Made by a program: the position numbers and the translations under genes. A DNA stretch of 64,000 nt from Apostichopus japonicus (lineage: Eukaryota > Echinodermata > Holothuroidea > Aspidochirotida > Stichopodidae): NCBI RefSeq assembly GCF_037975245.1, contig NC_092569.1:20267001-20331000 (forward strand). The letters run 5' to 3'. The notes under the pieces are model-generated. The model did not search any database and was not told the origin of the DNA. It saw only the letters and a list, made by a program, of their open reading frames with translations. Of this stretch, positions 1 to 13,300 are shown one piece after another; position 1 is the first letter of the stretch, and every line of letters begins with the position of its first letter.

Positions 1-1526
1 CAGACAATTCATTTTGTTATGCTGTAAATCGTTAACCCAATGCCATCAGTCAATATTGTACAGTAAACCATATGAAATGAGCCTTTAAACATCTCGCGTC
101 AATAAATTAAATTGGGATGCCGACTTTGTCTAACACGTTGACCATTGGCTCAGTTCATCAATTGCACACAAAATCTTCATAGGAAAACATGTTGTGGATA
201 AATGACATGTTGTCAAGGATATAATAATAAAGTCTTCCCCTTTATCTTAAACTAAGGGAAATCGAAAGTAAGATTCTGCCAAAGTCATCGTTTAGTATCT
301 AACGGATGATAAATTTGTATCGTTATAGGTTTTTTCCTGGCTTTAATGTTATTGCTCTATATGAAGATATTAAAATATGAAGGGGTTTCACAACCGTCTT
401 TGTTATCTTAAACTGCAATTTGTGTTGAATTTATTACACATTGGTGGTAGCACACTCAAGCGATGAAGGAAAGATCTTTACGGTGGATGGAAACGTTACC
501 CTGTTGCTTCACTCCAAGAACATAGCAAGGGTTTCAAATGTGAAAACATCACATTACCCTTTCGGGGTAAAAAGTTGTCTTAGTTTATATTAACTATGAC
601 AGTACAATAATATGAAATAGCCCAATGTTTGTATCCAGTTAGGTATATTTCTTATAACAGTAGCCGTTACCCAATAATCCTCTAATATTATACGCTTTGT
701 TCAGAATATCAAAACGTTACAATTCATTTCATGAAAGCATGTACACATAAATATACTTTAATTTGTAGTTGATTGAAACAGGTCTAATATTCATCATTGT
801 TTGGCAGGGAACGAATATGAAATATCTATTCTTATATTATCTGGCTTAGTTGCATGTAAAGTATTGTATTAACTTTCGTTTTTGCGTTGATTGCCTTTTT
901 GGACAGTTGGACAATTCTGAAAGGGAAAGTTAAACAAACGATAAACCATTTTCTAAAAAGACAATGTCATGAGAAGGTCTTATTCAGTTTTGCTTATCCT
1001 CAGTTTGCATTCAACCCAATTTTAATTGAATTGAACTGACACATATATAATGGGCATTCATATCCATGGATTGTTATTATTATTTTTACTGCCTATGGTG
1101 TAACATACTTCTACTTCACAACTAATAGCACAATGGACAATATGTGTTGTAATAATACATGCATGTGGCGCGTACCGAGCGACATTCGATATTTTTTGAA
1201 ATGATAACTTACTGTGGGTCACTGTCCAAAAGAGACGAAGATGAGACGATGAAAACAGAAAATAAAAAGGGCCCCATCCCCCACCCCGCCTACCCATCCC
1301 CACGTCTACAATGACTCTATAGTAAGTTACAACAACTAATATTCTGAATTATTACATATTTTATGGAGAAGAACGTTGCGACTTCCGTAATGGTCACTCA
1401 TTGAATCCCAGCAATTCTTGTGTCATGCATATATATGCGTGCCAAAGTGCAATTTCTAGCTATCATGATTGTTGTTTTTCTTTGACATAATAATCTTACT
1501 GTATAAACCGTACCCATCAACACGCT
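1..1526. other. No gene seen; 3' flank of WSC-R1
   Basis: This AT-rich stretch shows no exon with convincing splice sites or domain content. Short open frames such as the one near 1058-1303 look random. It lies downstream of the minus-strand receptor WSC-R1 and probably holds its 3' UTR and intergenic DNA. I found no minus-strand AATAAA close to the stop codon. Confidence 0.5.
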
Positions 1527-1826
1527 CTATTCAGAACTGTTCTCCTTGAGTGTAGCATACATTATAGTGTTAGAAGCAGAATGATGACAACATGAACTAA
1601 CATTCTTAGTTGCGGTCACACTTTCCCTTTGCAAAGAACTAGGACCCTGAAGCTGTTCGAAAAGTCGTTTAGCATTTAAAAATGTCGAATTAACATCATC
1701 ACTATCTGTGGAGTGAATATCATTGATACCCCTACGAGCTGTCGTGTCCCTTTCAATATGTTCTTGCCCTTCTTTATTTAGAAAAACTGTCTTCTTTTTT
1801 CCGACATTTAAGAATGTCTGTTTCAT
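1527..1826 (-). pseudogene. Displaced-frame C-terminal tail of WSC-R1 with a YATL motif
   Basis: An open frame of 99 codons overlaps the end of the WSC-R1 tail in another frame. It begins MKQTFLNV and ends IMYATLKENSSE. IMYATL fits the ITIM consensus [ILVS]xYxx[ILV]. The paralogue WSC-R3 ends in EVYATME, so a terminal YAT[LM] motif appears to be a family trait. Reading from the R1 exon starts to the stop at 1527 gives a total one base over a multiple of three. The two frames meet at an A6 run (minus strand, plus positions 1795-1800). I infer a one-base indel in the gene or assembly. A small alternative intron is possible but less simple. Confidence 0.5.
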
Positions 1827-4800
1827 AGTTGAGTTTATCTTGCGTTAGGCAATCTGTCACACCTGGTATTTGATGCGCTCTACATACCTCAATATCAACG
1901 ACAGCGTAAGGCTCTATGAGTTTATGGAAGTATGTTGAACTATTTTCGCTCTTCTCGTCTTCTTCAATATTTTGAAGTTCATCAACCTCTTCATGATCCT
2001 GAGAAGATGGAGAACTATATGATTTCAATATTTCTTTTACTGATTGGTCAAAGAATTGACATGAAGCTCCTCTACATGTCTTGTATGTCGCCACAGCAGG
2101 TTCAACTTCAAGATTGCTATCTTCAATTGCAATATAAGTTGAAGGTTGATCCATATCGACAGGAGCAGATATTTTGAAGGATCCTACGTGATAAGAATGT
2201 CTAACACAGCATCTATTCCTTTCCATTGTAATTTCATTTTCATTATCTACATTAGAGGCGTCACAGTTATTTATTCCGCTACTTGTGCATGACAAATACG
2301 AATCCAGTGGACACTCCCGTGCTCGTCGCCACCATCGTGTTATGCTCCTTAAAGCACCTGGGCGGCATCTGTGAATAATAATATGAAAAAAAAACATGAA
2401 ACAAGACAAGAACAATAAAGAACCCTCAAACTAAAACAGTACATATATCTTTGAAAATAGCCCCTCGTCTTCCACTTCCTATCTCCCTCGGGCCAATATT
2501 TAATCTGCACCAACACAATGACAGTTGTAAGTAACGCCGTAGTTCTTCTTAACAATGTTTCGCTTTGCAGCATAGGCATTGGTAATACAGGAATAATGTT
2601 CAAGACAGGGGTTATTCACATGATCGGCTGTTTTGGTAATTCCTCCCTATATTCACAGTTTTTTTTTGGTAAGTTTTTTCATTATGTAATTTTCCCAATG
2701 TTGGGGTTTGCTTGTACAAAAAAAATACTGCATAATGATTATGGAGTTTCCTAGAGTTGTCCAGTCCCCAAACTATGGCGTCGAGCTAAAGCGTATGACA
2801 AACGTTTGGCATAGACCATTATATACTTACTTGGAAATGAAATAGACCGAGCCAATAACCGACATGCACCCAAGGATAAATGACGTAGAAGATATAAGGA
2901 AACAAATTCTACCGAAACCGCTTTCTGTAAATTAAAATGATTCATCAGATCAAACCAAATAAATTGGATACTGGATATTCCGTGAATCAACATTAGTTTC
3001 ATTTTACACTGCCATTAACAGTTTATGCAAAACGATATAACTTTTTTGTCTTATTTAGAGTACATTGATTTCAGTTCTGTAAGCTAATTACAATTGTTTT
3101 AGCAATAGAATTTTGAATAGAGACAATAACTCAACTAATAATAATTTTATACCTCGATAACTTGTTAATCATTAAATGTACTACATTCAATTACAAATGT
3201 CTTCGACTTACCGACATATTGCTGTAACTCCCAGCAGGAATTATTCAAAATAATAATTTTCAAAATATTATATTTTAGTTGGAAACGACAGTACTTGGAA
3301 CGTGATTCTGCAACATTTCTTGTATGTTTAAAAGTCATAAATCGGACCCTTTTCTTAAAGTTCATCTTTCATACGAAACCCAAAGTATAATGTATATATA
3401 TATTGTTTCTTGTTATAATTTCAAGGACTTGAATAAATGTATTTCAAACTCAACGACCTTGTATACATATTTCATGTAACATTTATATAGCAAATAAGAA
3501 AAGGGATTATTTAAGAATAGTTTGCGATATACAAGAAGGTAAATATTGTTACCAACAGTGGCAGCAAAACTGGGTACAGATAAACATCAAGTGTGAACAT
3601 AATAGCAAATACTTATGATACTGGCACGATTAAAATGTCACCATTACACTATTTTTACCACAACGTTGAAGAAGATAGGTCAAAATTCATCCAAATCCTA
3701 TGAAATGTCGAATTGAGAGTGAAATAGTAAGAAAAAGTTGAACTTACTCCTCTTAGCAGCCTTTTGTTTCCAAATTGCAATTCTTCCACTGCCTCCGCAT
3801 TTTTCGGCTCCCGAACAAAATACACCATTTTCAAAGCAAGACGTCTTGTGCACATCTTTAGAAGGGAGTACGTCTTCGCACAAGCATTCGTTACCTCCAA
3901 TGAGACCGTTGAATGAATGTGACATACATTTACGTTGACATAACTCTAAAGTTAAATCCGGAAATTTACCACCGAAATGGAAGATTTCTGAACTATCATT
4001 TGAAGAATGATGAAAGCAGCCCTGGTATTGATCGTCTTAATATGTAAATGAATATGAAATATGCAAACACGTAAATTAGATATTCGGATATTCATTTAAT
4101 GAAGTAATACATGTTGATCAATGAAATCGAATCTGAAATACAGACTCAATGACGATCGCACAAGAAAACGACACTGTAAATTGAAATAGTTCACGATGTT
4201 CCTTGAGTAATTCATCCGAGGTAAAAACTCAATAACAGACTCCAGAAAGACAACATAATAACATTGTTAATATACAATTTTTAAAAACATACACAATTAC
4301 GACCTCACAATGGATTGCTACGTCATCGTTTAATTGAGTTCTACACGGTGTTCTTTCATTGTGTAATATGAAGTACTAACTCAGAAATGAACTCCAGAAG
4401 ACATAGTTATGACAAATTCAAATTGAGTATTACATGCTGTTCTTTGATGCAGAATCTAGAAATACAGATGCCCTAACGACCTCACCAGTAATCATTACGT
4501 TATCGTTTAAACGAGTACGACACGGTGTTCTTTCATTATGTTTTTTGAAGTACTAACTCAGAAATGGAATATAAACAATGTCTAGCTTTAATGTGATATG
4601 GGGAATAATAAAATCGAAAGCAATTGACATTGTTAACATGTGAAAGTATATGCTGCCTAAAATCCAAGCTGTAACATTGCCGTGGTAACTTAGCAAACTT
4701 TACAATGAGCAAAGCTAGTGTACATTTTATTGGGCTTGAAAGATTAATTTAATAACTTTTTTATTTCCGTTAATGTTACTTTATTGAATGTATTTTTTTT

Positions 4801-6008
4801 TTTATTTGCATGATAGAAATTTTGGAAGTTGGTGTAAGATGGTTGCCAAGACAAATGAAGATAAGATGAGAACAATTAAGTCACGTGATGTTATTGTCCA
4901 CAGGCTATTACATCGTTTTACGGCGTATGATATATCGTATACGTGACCATAGAAAAACCTAATAGAATATAACAGTATCAATATTTTCTCTTCTGAAGTG
5001 CTTTGATATCTTAAATGGAGATGAGTCATTTTCTTTCCATAAGCATATAAGAAATGTTGGTTTAGAGGTATGCAAACCCTATCCTTAAAATGTTGACAAC
5101 AGTCGCTGTCTTTATATCCTACCTTGATACACGGCCAGAGCCTGTTCTCCGCCACATTTCACAGCTCCCGCACAGAATGTATTGCACTCTATGTCAGAAA
5201 CATTTGTGAGTTTTTCATATAGGCCGTCATCCCCGTTTCTGCAGTGGCAATATGTTCCATTTTCCAAGCCGAAGTGTGTATAACTCCCAACGGCACAAAA
5301 CCGAGAGCAATTTGAATGGCTTAAATCACTTTGATAGAGCCGTATTTCAAATTTTTCGTCAAAGTTACCAGAAAAGCATCCTAAGTAGTCTCTGTCTGTT
5401 TAAGAACAAACAAAAATGATCTTGGTCGGATTGGGTGAAGCGATTTACGAAAATAATATGATGACATCGAAAAGAAAAACTGGTTTACTGAGGTCACGAA
5501 ATGGGTCAGCCAACATTTCTCAAAAAGTTAACCGTCTTGAGAATTTTCATTGATTTACACTATTAGTTTTATCTTAAGTTGAAAATGTGCACGTCTTTTC
5601 TGCACGTCTTCCTCTTCTATGTCATAAATGCTCTTCAAGACAAGAAGCATTTTCGTTAATGTTTAGCATGATTATACCTTTATATAAACTTTTGCCATGT
5701 TTACGCATTAATGAAACACTGAATAGTAGAAGGTATACCGTTCTGGAATTCTCTTTATCCAGAAATTATAGCAATTTAAATGTTCCTTATTCTAACATAG
5801 TTGAAATATAATGATGTTGAAAAGAAAAGCATTGTGAATTTCAGAGGAATTCGCCCGTATTCTACTATGAAGGTTGTATTGTAGATTCATTATGTAACAC
5901 AGAACGAGTTCATATTTTTCAGACAACAAAAGTGAGCTCACCTGCAAAACACAGCATTGTTTCACACAAAATCACAATTATAAATACTTCAGTGCTTGAG
6001 AAACACAT
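1774..6008 (-). CDS. WSC-R1: two-WSC-domain transmembrane receptor with ITIM-like tail
   Basis: Five exons, read by hand on the minus strand: 5942-6008 (signal peptide, MCFSST start), 5123-5395 (WSC 1), 3748-4035 (WSC 2), 2831-2924 (transmembrane) and 1774-2368 (tail). They total 1317 nt, or 438 aa plus stop. All junctions have AG/GT sites. The first three introns are phase 1 and the last is phase 2, exactly as in WSC-R2. Each WSC domain has eight cysteines, from YxGCF to KCGG; WSC domains are known as putative carbohydrate-binding modules. The membrane helix lies at about residues 213-240 (CFLISSTSFILGC core). The tail holds Y-x-x-hydrophobic motifs, STYIAI (ITIM-like) and EPYAVV. The receptor probably sits in the plasma membrane and signals through SH2 proteins; that is inferred. 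The tail may be frameshifted near 1795-1800, and its natural C-terminus may be at 1527 (separate entry). Confidence 0.72.
4140..4570. repeat. Imperfect intronic tandem repeat in WSC-R1
   Basis: The intron between the two WSC exons of WSC-R1 contains an imperfect repeat. The segment from 4299 (acgacctcac, then acggtgttctttcatt and gaagtactaactcagaaatg) recurs from 4476, a period of about 177 bp. Weaker half-length copies lie at about 4150-4260 and 4390-4470. No coding role is evident. Confidence 0.6.
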
Positions 6009-9000
6009 GATCAAATGTATCCATGTAATCCTGTGCAAAGATTATGACTTCAATTCCACCATAATATGGTACAGAGGAAACTGTCTCATTTCAATCATGA
6101 ACAGTTATTCGTACATTGTGCCTCATGCCGTATTTGCTACAAACCAACCTTCCAAGTTGTCTTCGTTGATTAAGAACATAACATATATGAGAATATGCCT
6201 TTATCGACTGCACGCTAACCTATACCGAAACCAAAAGCATCGATATGCTTCATTAGTATTCTGCATTCAGGTATATTTAAAGAGAATATTAAGATATATC
6301 GGTTATAAAGAAACCGAAACATGCTTACATGCATTTCAGTGATTTAGAAATATATGCTACATTATTAAAATGAATAACTTTGTATTCTATGCAATTCTTA
6401 TAGCAAGGCCTGCATTGAAAAACCGAACAGAAAGTATTACCTGAGATAACACTCGCATGCCTAACACTTTATACTGTTTTAGTTTGCTACAGTAATTGAC
6501 ACTGATATCGTAGTCCTGCGGATTATTTTAGCATTATTCGCTTCTCAATCTTTCTTGTATATGTGCACCCGGTTTATAGCCTTATCATTGAAACTCAGTT
6601 TAAAGATTTATCAGTTAAAAGTGCGAGAAACCGTTAATCAGTTAAAACTGAATGTGTGTAAAAATTTCTTAACATGTGTTATTTCCTACCGAGAAAGAAT
6701 TAACAACAGAATGCCGAAACACACGAAGCGGCGCATAACGATTGATATGTGTTAACTCCTTACCAAGACAGGATTTGATTGATTCGTGGCAATTTGCCAT
6801 TTTGCCAATTTGCCAATTTGCTACAAGTCGCTTATGTGGGTTTCTACTGTCCTGGCCAATACGATATGATAGGACAATGGCAGTCCTGTAAAGTGATTCG
6901 ACTTATTAGATTCTACATTGTTATGTCATGGTTTTCCTTAACCTATCCGGGAAATTTTAATATCGTGTTACAGTTGAAAGAATCCGAAAAAGACTTAAGT
7001 CATGTTTTTTAATAAATAAAGACATGTGATTTGTATTCATATATTGAACAATAGCGTATATAGGCAGTCCACAAGGCGCAGAGTTCTCTTTTTGGTTCGG
7101 AGGGTTAAAGCTTCAATACACGCATTGAAAGGCACGGGGACGATGTGTGTGGTGGCCGTTGGTGTCCAAAGTCCTCGGAAACTTGATTTCGGTGTTTTCT
7201 TCTTTATTGGTTACTGAACTCGTTTTCAGAAATATGCTGTTTTAATTGAACACCGTTTCCTCTTTATATTAAAACATGGGATATTAAAATATCTAAAGGT
7301 GAATATTGCCCTCATTTCCATTTGAAGTTTAACTGAGATTGACATTTGCCTATTGCAAAGAAGAAAAGAAATCACAATAAATATAAAAACCTTTATTTGA
7401 AGGAACTACATAGTGAAGTAAACCGGCCCATCGCTTGATTGCTCAACATTCAGTGACAACTTCCGTGCGTAATAATTTTGTCCTCGCCACGGAGGTTTGT
7501 GGACGTAAAGTTTGTTATCAAGAAAATGCATATTGTCATGCATATTGAAATCCCTAAACTGTCTCACGAAACAATTTCAACTTGATAATTTGTTATGCCA
7601 TTTCATCATATCATATCAATATCATTAACAGTAGTTTTACAATAGTTATCTTCTGTCGTTGCTGATTTCCAGATCTCTGCGTTAGGTTGTAAATTGATAT
7701 GGTATCATTATTTTCGATTTTTCGTTGTGATTACGCATTTGCAAGAGGACAGTTCCATGGGGTCAAATTCAAATACGGATTTACCATATTGTTATGTAGT
7801 AACTTCAAAGTTGTATCAATACCGTTCTATACTGAGTTCAATATATCGCGAGCGGCTCATCACAGTTAATTTACTCCATTACTCCTATTGATAGCGGTAA
7901 GGAAATGTATAGATTAGAGAAGGACCTTGCCACATTACAATATTATGTGTCAGTTAGCTATTTCGTCTACATCTGCCCTTGTTGGCAGATGCTTTCAAAA
8001 ATTACATTCCTAAAACAAGTGTTTGTATTTATCATTGAAATTGTGACATCTGGAATATTAGCTCAATCTGTCAATGCTCGTTGCATTTTGAATTTTAACA
8101 ATTTCTCTTTGAGTAGAAATAGTAGTTTTCTTTTCTCTGTAGATAACTGTTTTACAGGAAATAAGGAAAGACGAAAGCCTTGTTTACATTACTTATAATC
8201 ATACAGTCTGCTGTTCACAGATGCATTCACAAATTATCGCTAAATTTAAACCAGAAATGCAAAAGTGCACGGTGCTTATGTAAATAGTCGTGCGTTTGTG
8301 GTATCTGAGACTAGAAGGTTGCGGTCTTTAGATATCATGGTTCCTAAAGTTTCCACGATTTTATCTATGTCACTGAAATGAAACGACCTCTCAATTGTAT
8401 GTTTAAATTCAATGTATGTTTAAATTTAAATTCATTTCAAATAGTGAATTGTACCATCTATCTTTATTTATGCACCGGCTAATTAGTTGATATGTATTCG
8501 TGAGTTTCCTTAATTTGTTGTAAGATTAAGGGTTTAAAATGTTTGATTTTATTTCCCACTTTCACATTATTCCAAACAAGACCAAACATTTAAAAGGAAG
8601 AAAAAGATAATCTTCCAACAATTGTGAAAAACAGAATACACACTTTGCTAATAAACTATAAATATATCAATTAATGAACTCGTCCATGTACATTATTATC
8701 ATGCATAACAATAACCCTTGACCTTATCCAGGAAGAACCCCCGAAAAAGTGCAGTGATTGTTTGAAATAAACATCAGATATATATCAACTGTTTCAGGCA
8801 TTCCCTTAGGTCATCATTATTATAATCCAAAGTAATAACCGTTGACCTTCGCGAGGCTTGTGATGATGTGATGTGATTGCTGGTGATGATGTGATGCGAT
8901 TGGTTGAGAGAAATAGTACTGCAACCAATCTTACGTTTTAACTGTAAAATAGTAAAGAAGGCGAGAGATCCAAGTTTGAATCATCCTTCCCTTTGGCTGC

Positions 9001-9950
9001 AGATAACTGTATTTGCCCTTTGCCCTCCTAATCCTGGTAGTGGGTTCTTCTTCTCACGTGAAGCACCTAAGTACAACATATGAGATATTATTGAGATATC
9101 TTGTCACAATCAAAGCGTTACAGACAAGTACGAGTAAACACACATTAACAAGCATACCGTCATGGCTTTTTTTTACGATACAAATCAAAACCAAACATTC
9201 AGATCTTCGACATATAAAGTGCAAACAAAAAATAGTTGTAGTGTTCAGCTCTTGTTAAATGAGTATAAACCAATTTATCTCTCCACGTTGTTCTAGTCCT
9301 AATGTTGATGGAATTGATATATTCATTGATAACAGTGCAATACCTCTTGTCGGTCAATCGCGCTATAAATTTCTCTGTGTTTATCTTGAGTGCCAACGAA
9401 AGTTGTAGCATAATATTGGCACTCATATTTAGACAACATTTGACAGTGTTGTTGTTAGATTTATTGGTGATAGGGGTAAATATCCATGAGCAAAACAATA
9501 TACATGTTAAATCTCCAATAAAGTTTGTATGATGATTTTTTAAAAATTTAATGTGTTAATATATCGCACTCCCTAAAATAGAACCAACGTTTAAGTGACT
9601 TCCTGTTTGTCACGAAACACTGTTAGTGTAGAGAAGAGGGCAACGAAAGTTGATTTATTTGTTGCAGACAATAATAGTATTGAATGAAACCAAAAGATAA
9701 TCATAACAATGTCAGTAACATATTGAAAGAAAATTAAAGAAAGGGGTTGATAAGTTAATTTCATACTGATGATAAAATAGCTCCTGTATATTGCTATAAA
9801 CTGCCACGTATCGAAACCGATGTTGTACATTAAACCGACATATTTTATTAGTAAACTGTGAATCTGCTGCAATTCAGGTAAAGGAAGAAGGAAAATAAAA
9901 ACAGTAAGAAAGAGAGTAAAAAATAAACAGTGCTATTGTTGAGTGAATAA
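6009..9950. other. Intergenic; no gene seen
   Basis: This is the upstream region of WSC-R1 and the downstream region of WSC-R2. It is AT-rich with scattered short open frames on both strands, none with splice context, domain similarity or codon structure that I can support. The WSC-R1 promoter should lie just above 6008, but I see no distinct core motif. Confidence 0.5.
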
Positions 9951-9954
9951 AACG

Positions 9955-10090
9955 ACGTAATTGAAAGCAATGAAGCCTGTCATTTGGGAGGTCATGGGTT
10001 CGATCCTCGGCATGCCCAATTAAGGTGGGTGATTTTTTTGATCCAGGCGAAGTTCCCATCTGAACTGGCCTTAAAAATTGTTTACAATTT
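9955..10090 (+). mobile_element. Probable tRNA-derived SINE fragment
   Basis: The segment contains a good Pol III B-box, ggttcgatcc, at about 9997-10006, within a tRNA-like context (gggaggtcatgggttcgatcctcgg in two overlapping pieces). The opposite strand translates as AEDRTHDLPNDRLHC, a phrase I recognise from many animal SINE-derived spurious proteins. A clear A-box and a poly(A) or simple tail are not visible, so it is probably truncated. It lies just downstream of WSC-R2. Confidence 0.45.
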
Positions 10091-10322
10091 AATAATTATC
10101 CAAGACTGTAAATCGGAAGTGTAAGTAATAACCCATTTATGGATTAGGCATACGTGGCTGCCTAGCGTTGTAAAGTAACTGCCTTCCATGTCGATATATA
10201 CACTCGCTTCAATCTTATATACTTAAAGTTATAACTAAGCGAAATCAGCTATAACACTAAACTCCACTTCGTGTTCTCAATAACGGTAACAGTGGAAAAA
10301 AAACTCCTCGTACATTTCGTGT

Positions 10323-13300
10323 TTAGATATCATATAACCCTAATCCATACGCATCAAGTGAGTCAGCTTCCTGTGAAGGTCCCGTCTCCCTTCCTACCGT
10401 TACATTGCCTGTATCTTGTAAGGAATGATCTATTGATTCACAAAGAGTTCCATGATATGATTCAACAACATACTCCACGTCGGTCATATCATCCGGGTTC
10501 TCAGCTAAATATGAATGACGTACATCTATATTTGGTCTCCTTTCGTTATCATATTTAATTGTCGGTTTGGGGCGCATCTGCGTAAGGTACCAACGTGAAA
10601 TCGTAGATCTGGTGGCAAAATGTAAGATTAATGAAGATAAACTAATTTTAAAGAGAGAGAAAAAATACACCAAGTCTTCATGACATTACGGCATGCAGAG
10701 GTGCGCTCGAAGTTGTGTCAAAGTGAAATGGTGTACCCAATGTAGAGATATAAGACTATTTGGTCATTTTGATGGATCAGAAAAAGTTGAACACGCGCAT
10801 TATCTATCTGTGTTGACATATTCTGATGTAGAAACTCAATTCTTATATAAACTATTCCAAATTTATCTTATTTGATTTTTTCCTTGATGTAGGATTTTTT
10901 CGGTCACATTAAAATATTGTTCATTCATACTTAGTAAAGATTCCTAAATCCTATTGGTCCGTTCAGGTCAGCTGACCGTGGTTAATCCTGTGAGTAACGC
11001 ACGGTAAAATTACCGGTGGATGAATACAATTGTTACCATGTTTTGTCGTCTGCTTTGCTGAGCTATTGAAATTCATCAAAAACACAAAATCTTGTTCAAA
11101 AGTCTTGCAAGATGCCATCACAGGTAAAGGACGCGAAACCATGGATCCGCACTCGAGTCTAGGCCAAAGTGTAGGCTGCACAGCTGTTGCCTCCAACAAT
11201 GACATTAACGTTACTGCTGCTGTTAGGGCTGAAACGTCTAACATGTCCAAACTGTTTTCCAAATGTTCTTTCCAAAGTCCTGCGAATGTTTACTTCCAAA
11301 ATTCATAGTAATATCCGTATTAAAACACCAAACAGTTGTGGATGCTTTGAGTTTAAATATATCCAGTATCTGTCCGTAATTAAATGTTCGCAAGGTCTTT
11401 ATGTTGCTCATAGTGTTATAAAGTTAAAGTTAAACGACCGCAGTGCCAAGCACTGTGTAGTGTGTACGTTCAAGTGAGTGTACGTGTTCAATACAAGGCC
11501 TACTATGTTATCGTATGGCTGTATACCATACGTACATGTTTGTCCCTAGAATGGTTGCTATGGGAACCAGAAGCTGTAGGGCATTGATATGATGAAGCTA
11601 ATTAGTAATTGTTTGTAGTTCCTTGTTATTGAGACCTTTCAAAAATAGTTTTATGGCCGCAATATTGCCAAAAATTAGTTAAATATTATTATGGTTCATC
11701 TTTTATGAATGACAGCCTTTCAAAGACGTTTCCTTTATCATTATTCACTATCGTTCAGTATTACTTTATAATTGCACATGTACATTAATGTTATGCTGGT
11801 TGTTAATCGTTAATTCGACTTACGGGGCATCACTTTAATAAATCTTCGGTTATATTTAACCAAAAATGTTTTTTTTTTATGATTTTTCCCCCACACAAAT
11901 GGTAGTGTATGAATGAACGGGGTTAATCAACGGTCTAGCGTGCGTTACTCACAGGATTAATGCACGATCGGGGGATAATGCAAGCGATGCACGAGGGCGG
12001 AGCCCGAGTGCATCCACGCTAGACCGTTGATTAACCTCTTATTGAAAACCTCACAGACGCAAGGAAACTCGTTCGGGAGCTGCATGATTTCCTTGGGGTA
12101 AACTCATGCCGCATGTATATGCCAACAGATGACAACAACAGTCATGTTTTTTTCAATAAATATTTGCAAGGATTGAGTATCAGCATGCCTATTCATTAGT
12201 CTATTTCATTGTTGAAAACGTAACCCTTGCTCTTTCTCTATATATCGTGGTATTTTGACATTGCGTCATGTAGTATAGATAGAGGAACGGTGATGGGTCC
12301 CATCTCTCACACTGGACCGGGGCTTCTGAATCCTTAGCATTACACAATTGATATATTATTATTGTTATAACTAGTTTATTTTATGATATAGTAGAATATC
12401 GATATTTACCTGCACAATACAATTCCGGCAATCCCACCAATTAACACTCCTACAACAAACAGGAACGCTGTGATGAAATACCTGCTGGAAGTCACGACAG
12501 CAGGATCTGTGCTAATGAACAATACAAGCTTTCATAAGGTAAATACAAATAAATAAAACGAGTAGTACATAACCTACACACACACAGGGGAGTAAGAACT
12601 TGGGGGCAAAACATCAGAGGGGCACTTTCTCAACCACCACTCGTTATGCTATATACGATACACACCGGCCATGTCACTTAAATATATATAATGTGTTAGT
12701 ATGCTATCAATACTAGTATGGTGCACGTGACTCTATCAACCTGCATACTGTACTACATACTGTACTTCTGTCCATCCATAATTTAGAACTTTCCGAAAAA
12801 ATCCTCCTGTGTTCATTACTTGAACAAAAGTCTTTAGCAACCTCGGTTAAATCCTTAGCATGTACAGTTTAAAGATAAATAATTAAAATAAAATATTAAA
12901 ATTAACAAACGCTTAAGATATCCAAAAGACAGTTCTTCATCAAAGGGGAAAATATTTATTTACCAGTAGGGCACATTTGCTATTTTGAAAAAAAGTGGGG
13001 AGCACGTGCCCCTAGTGCCCCCTGGTCCTACCCCCTGCACACACATATGTATATGTATACCATAAAATACACACACACACCTATGTATTATATATATATA
13101 GCAAAGATTAAGTTGTTCATTTCCTGCTGTAATACTGCTCAATGCATGAAAGTAGAGCAAGTGCATAATATAGTATACGTAGCCTATATTTTATGGTAAC
13201 CTACATCACGTTGCTACTCGAGGTTGACGGTCAATGCGGCGATCATCATACAACAGCATAGTTAAGCATGATCATTCTCGTTGGTTAACAATTTTCTCGC

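Noticed and set aside
3165..3365. Possible linker exon of WSC-R1 ending LQQYVG before a GTAAGT donor (about 3210)
   Set aside because: No acceptor gives a phase 1-1 exon, and the R1 reading frame is complete without it.
5932..6342. 136-codon plus-strand open frame
   Set aside because: Overlaps the WSC-R1 signal-peptide exon on the other strand and has no domain or splice context.
9874..10059. 61-codon minus-strand protein containing AEDRTHDLPNDRL
   Set aside because: A known type of spurious translation of a tRNA-derived SINE; the B-box lies on the other strand.
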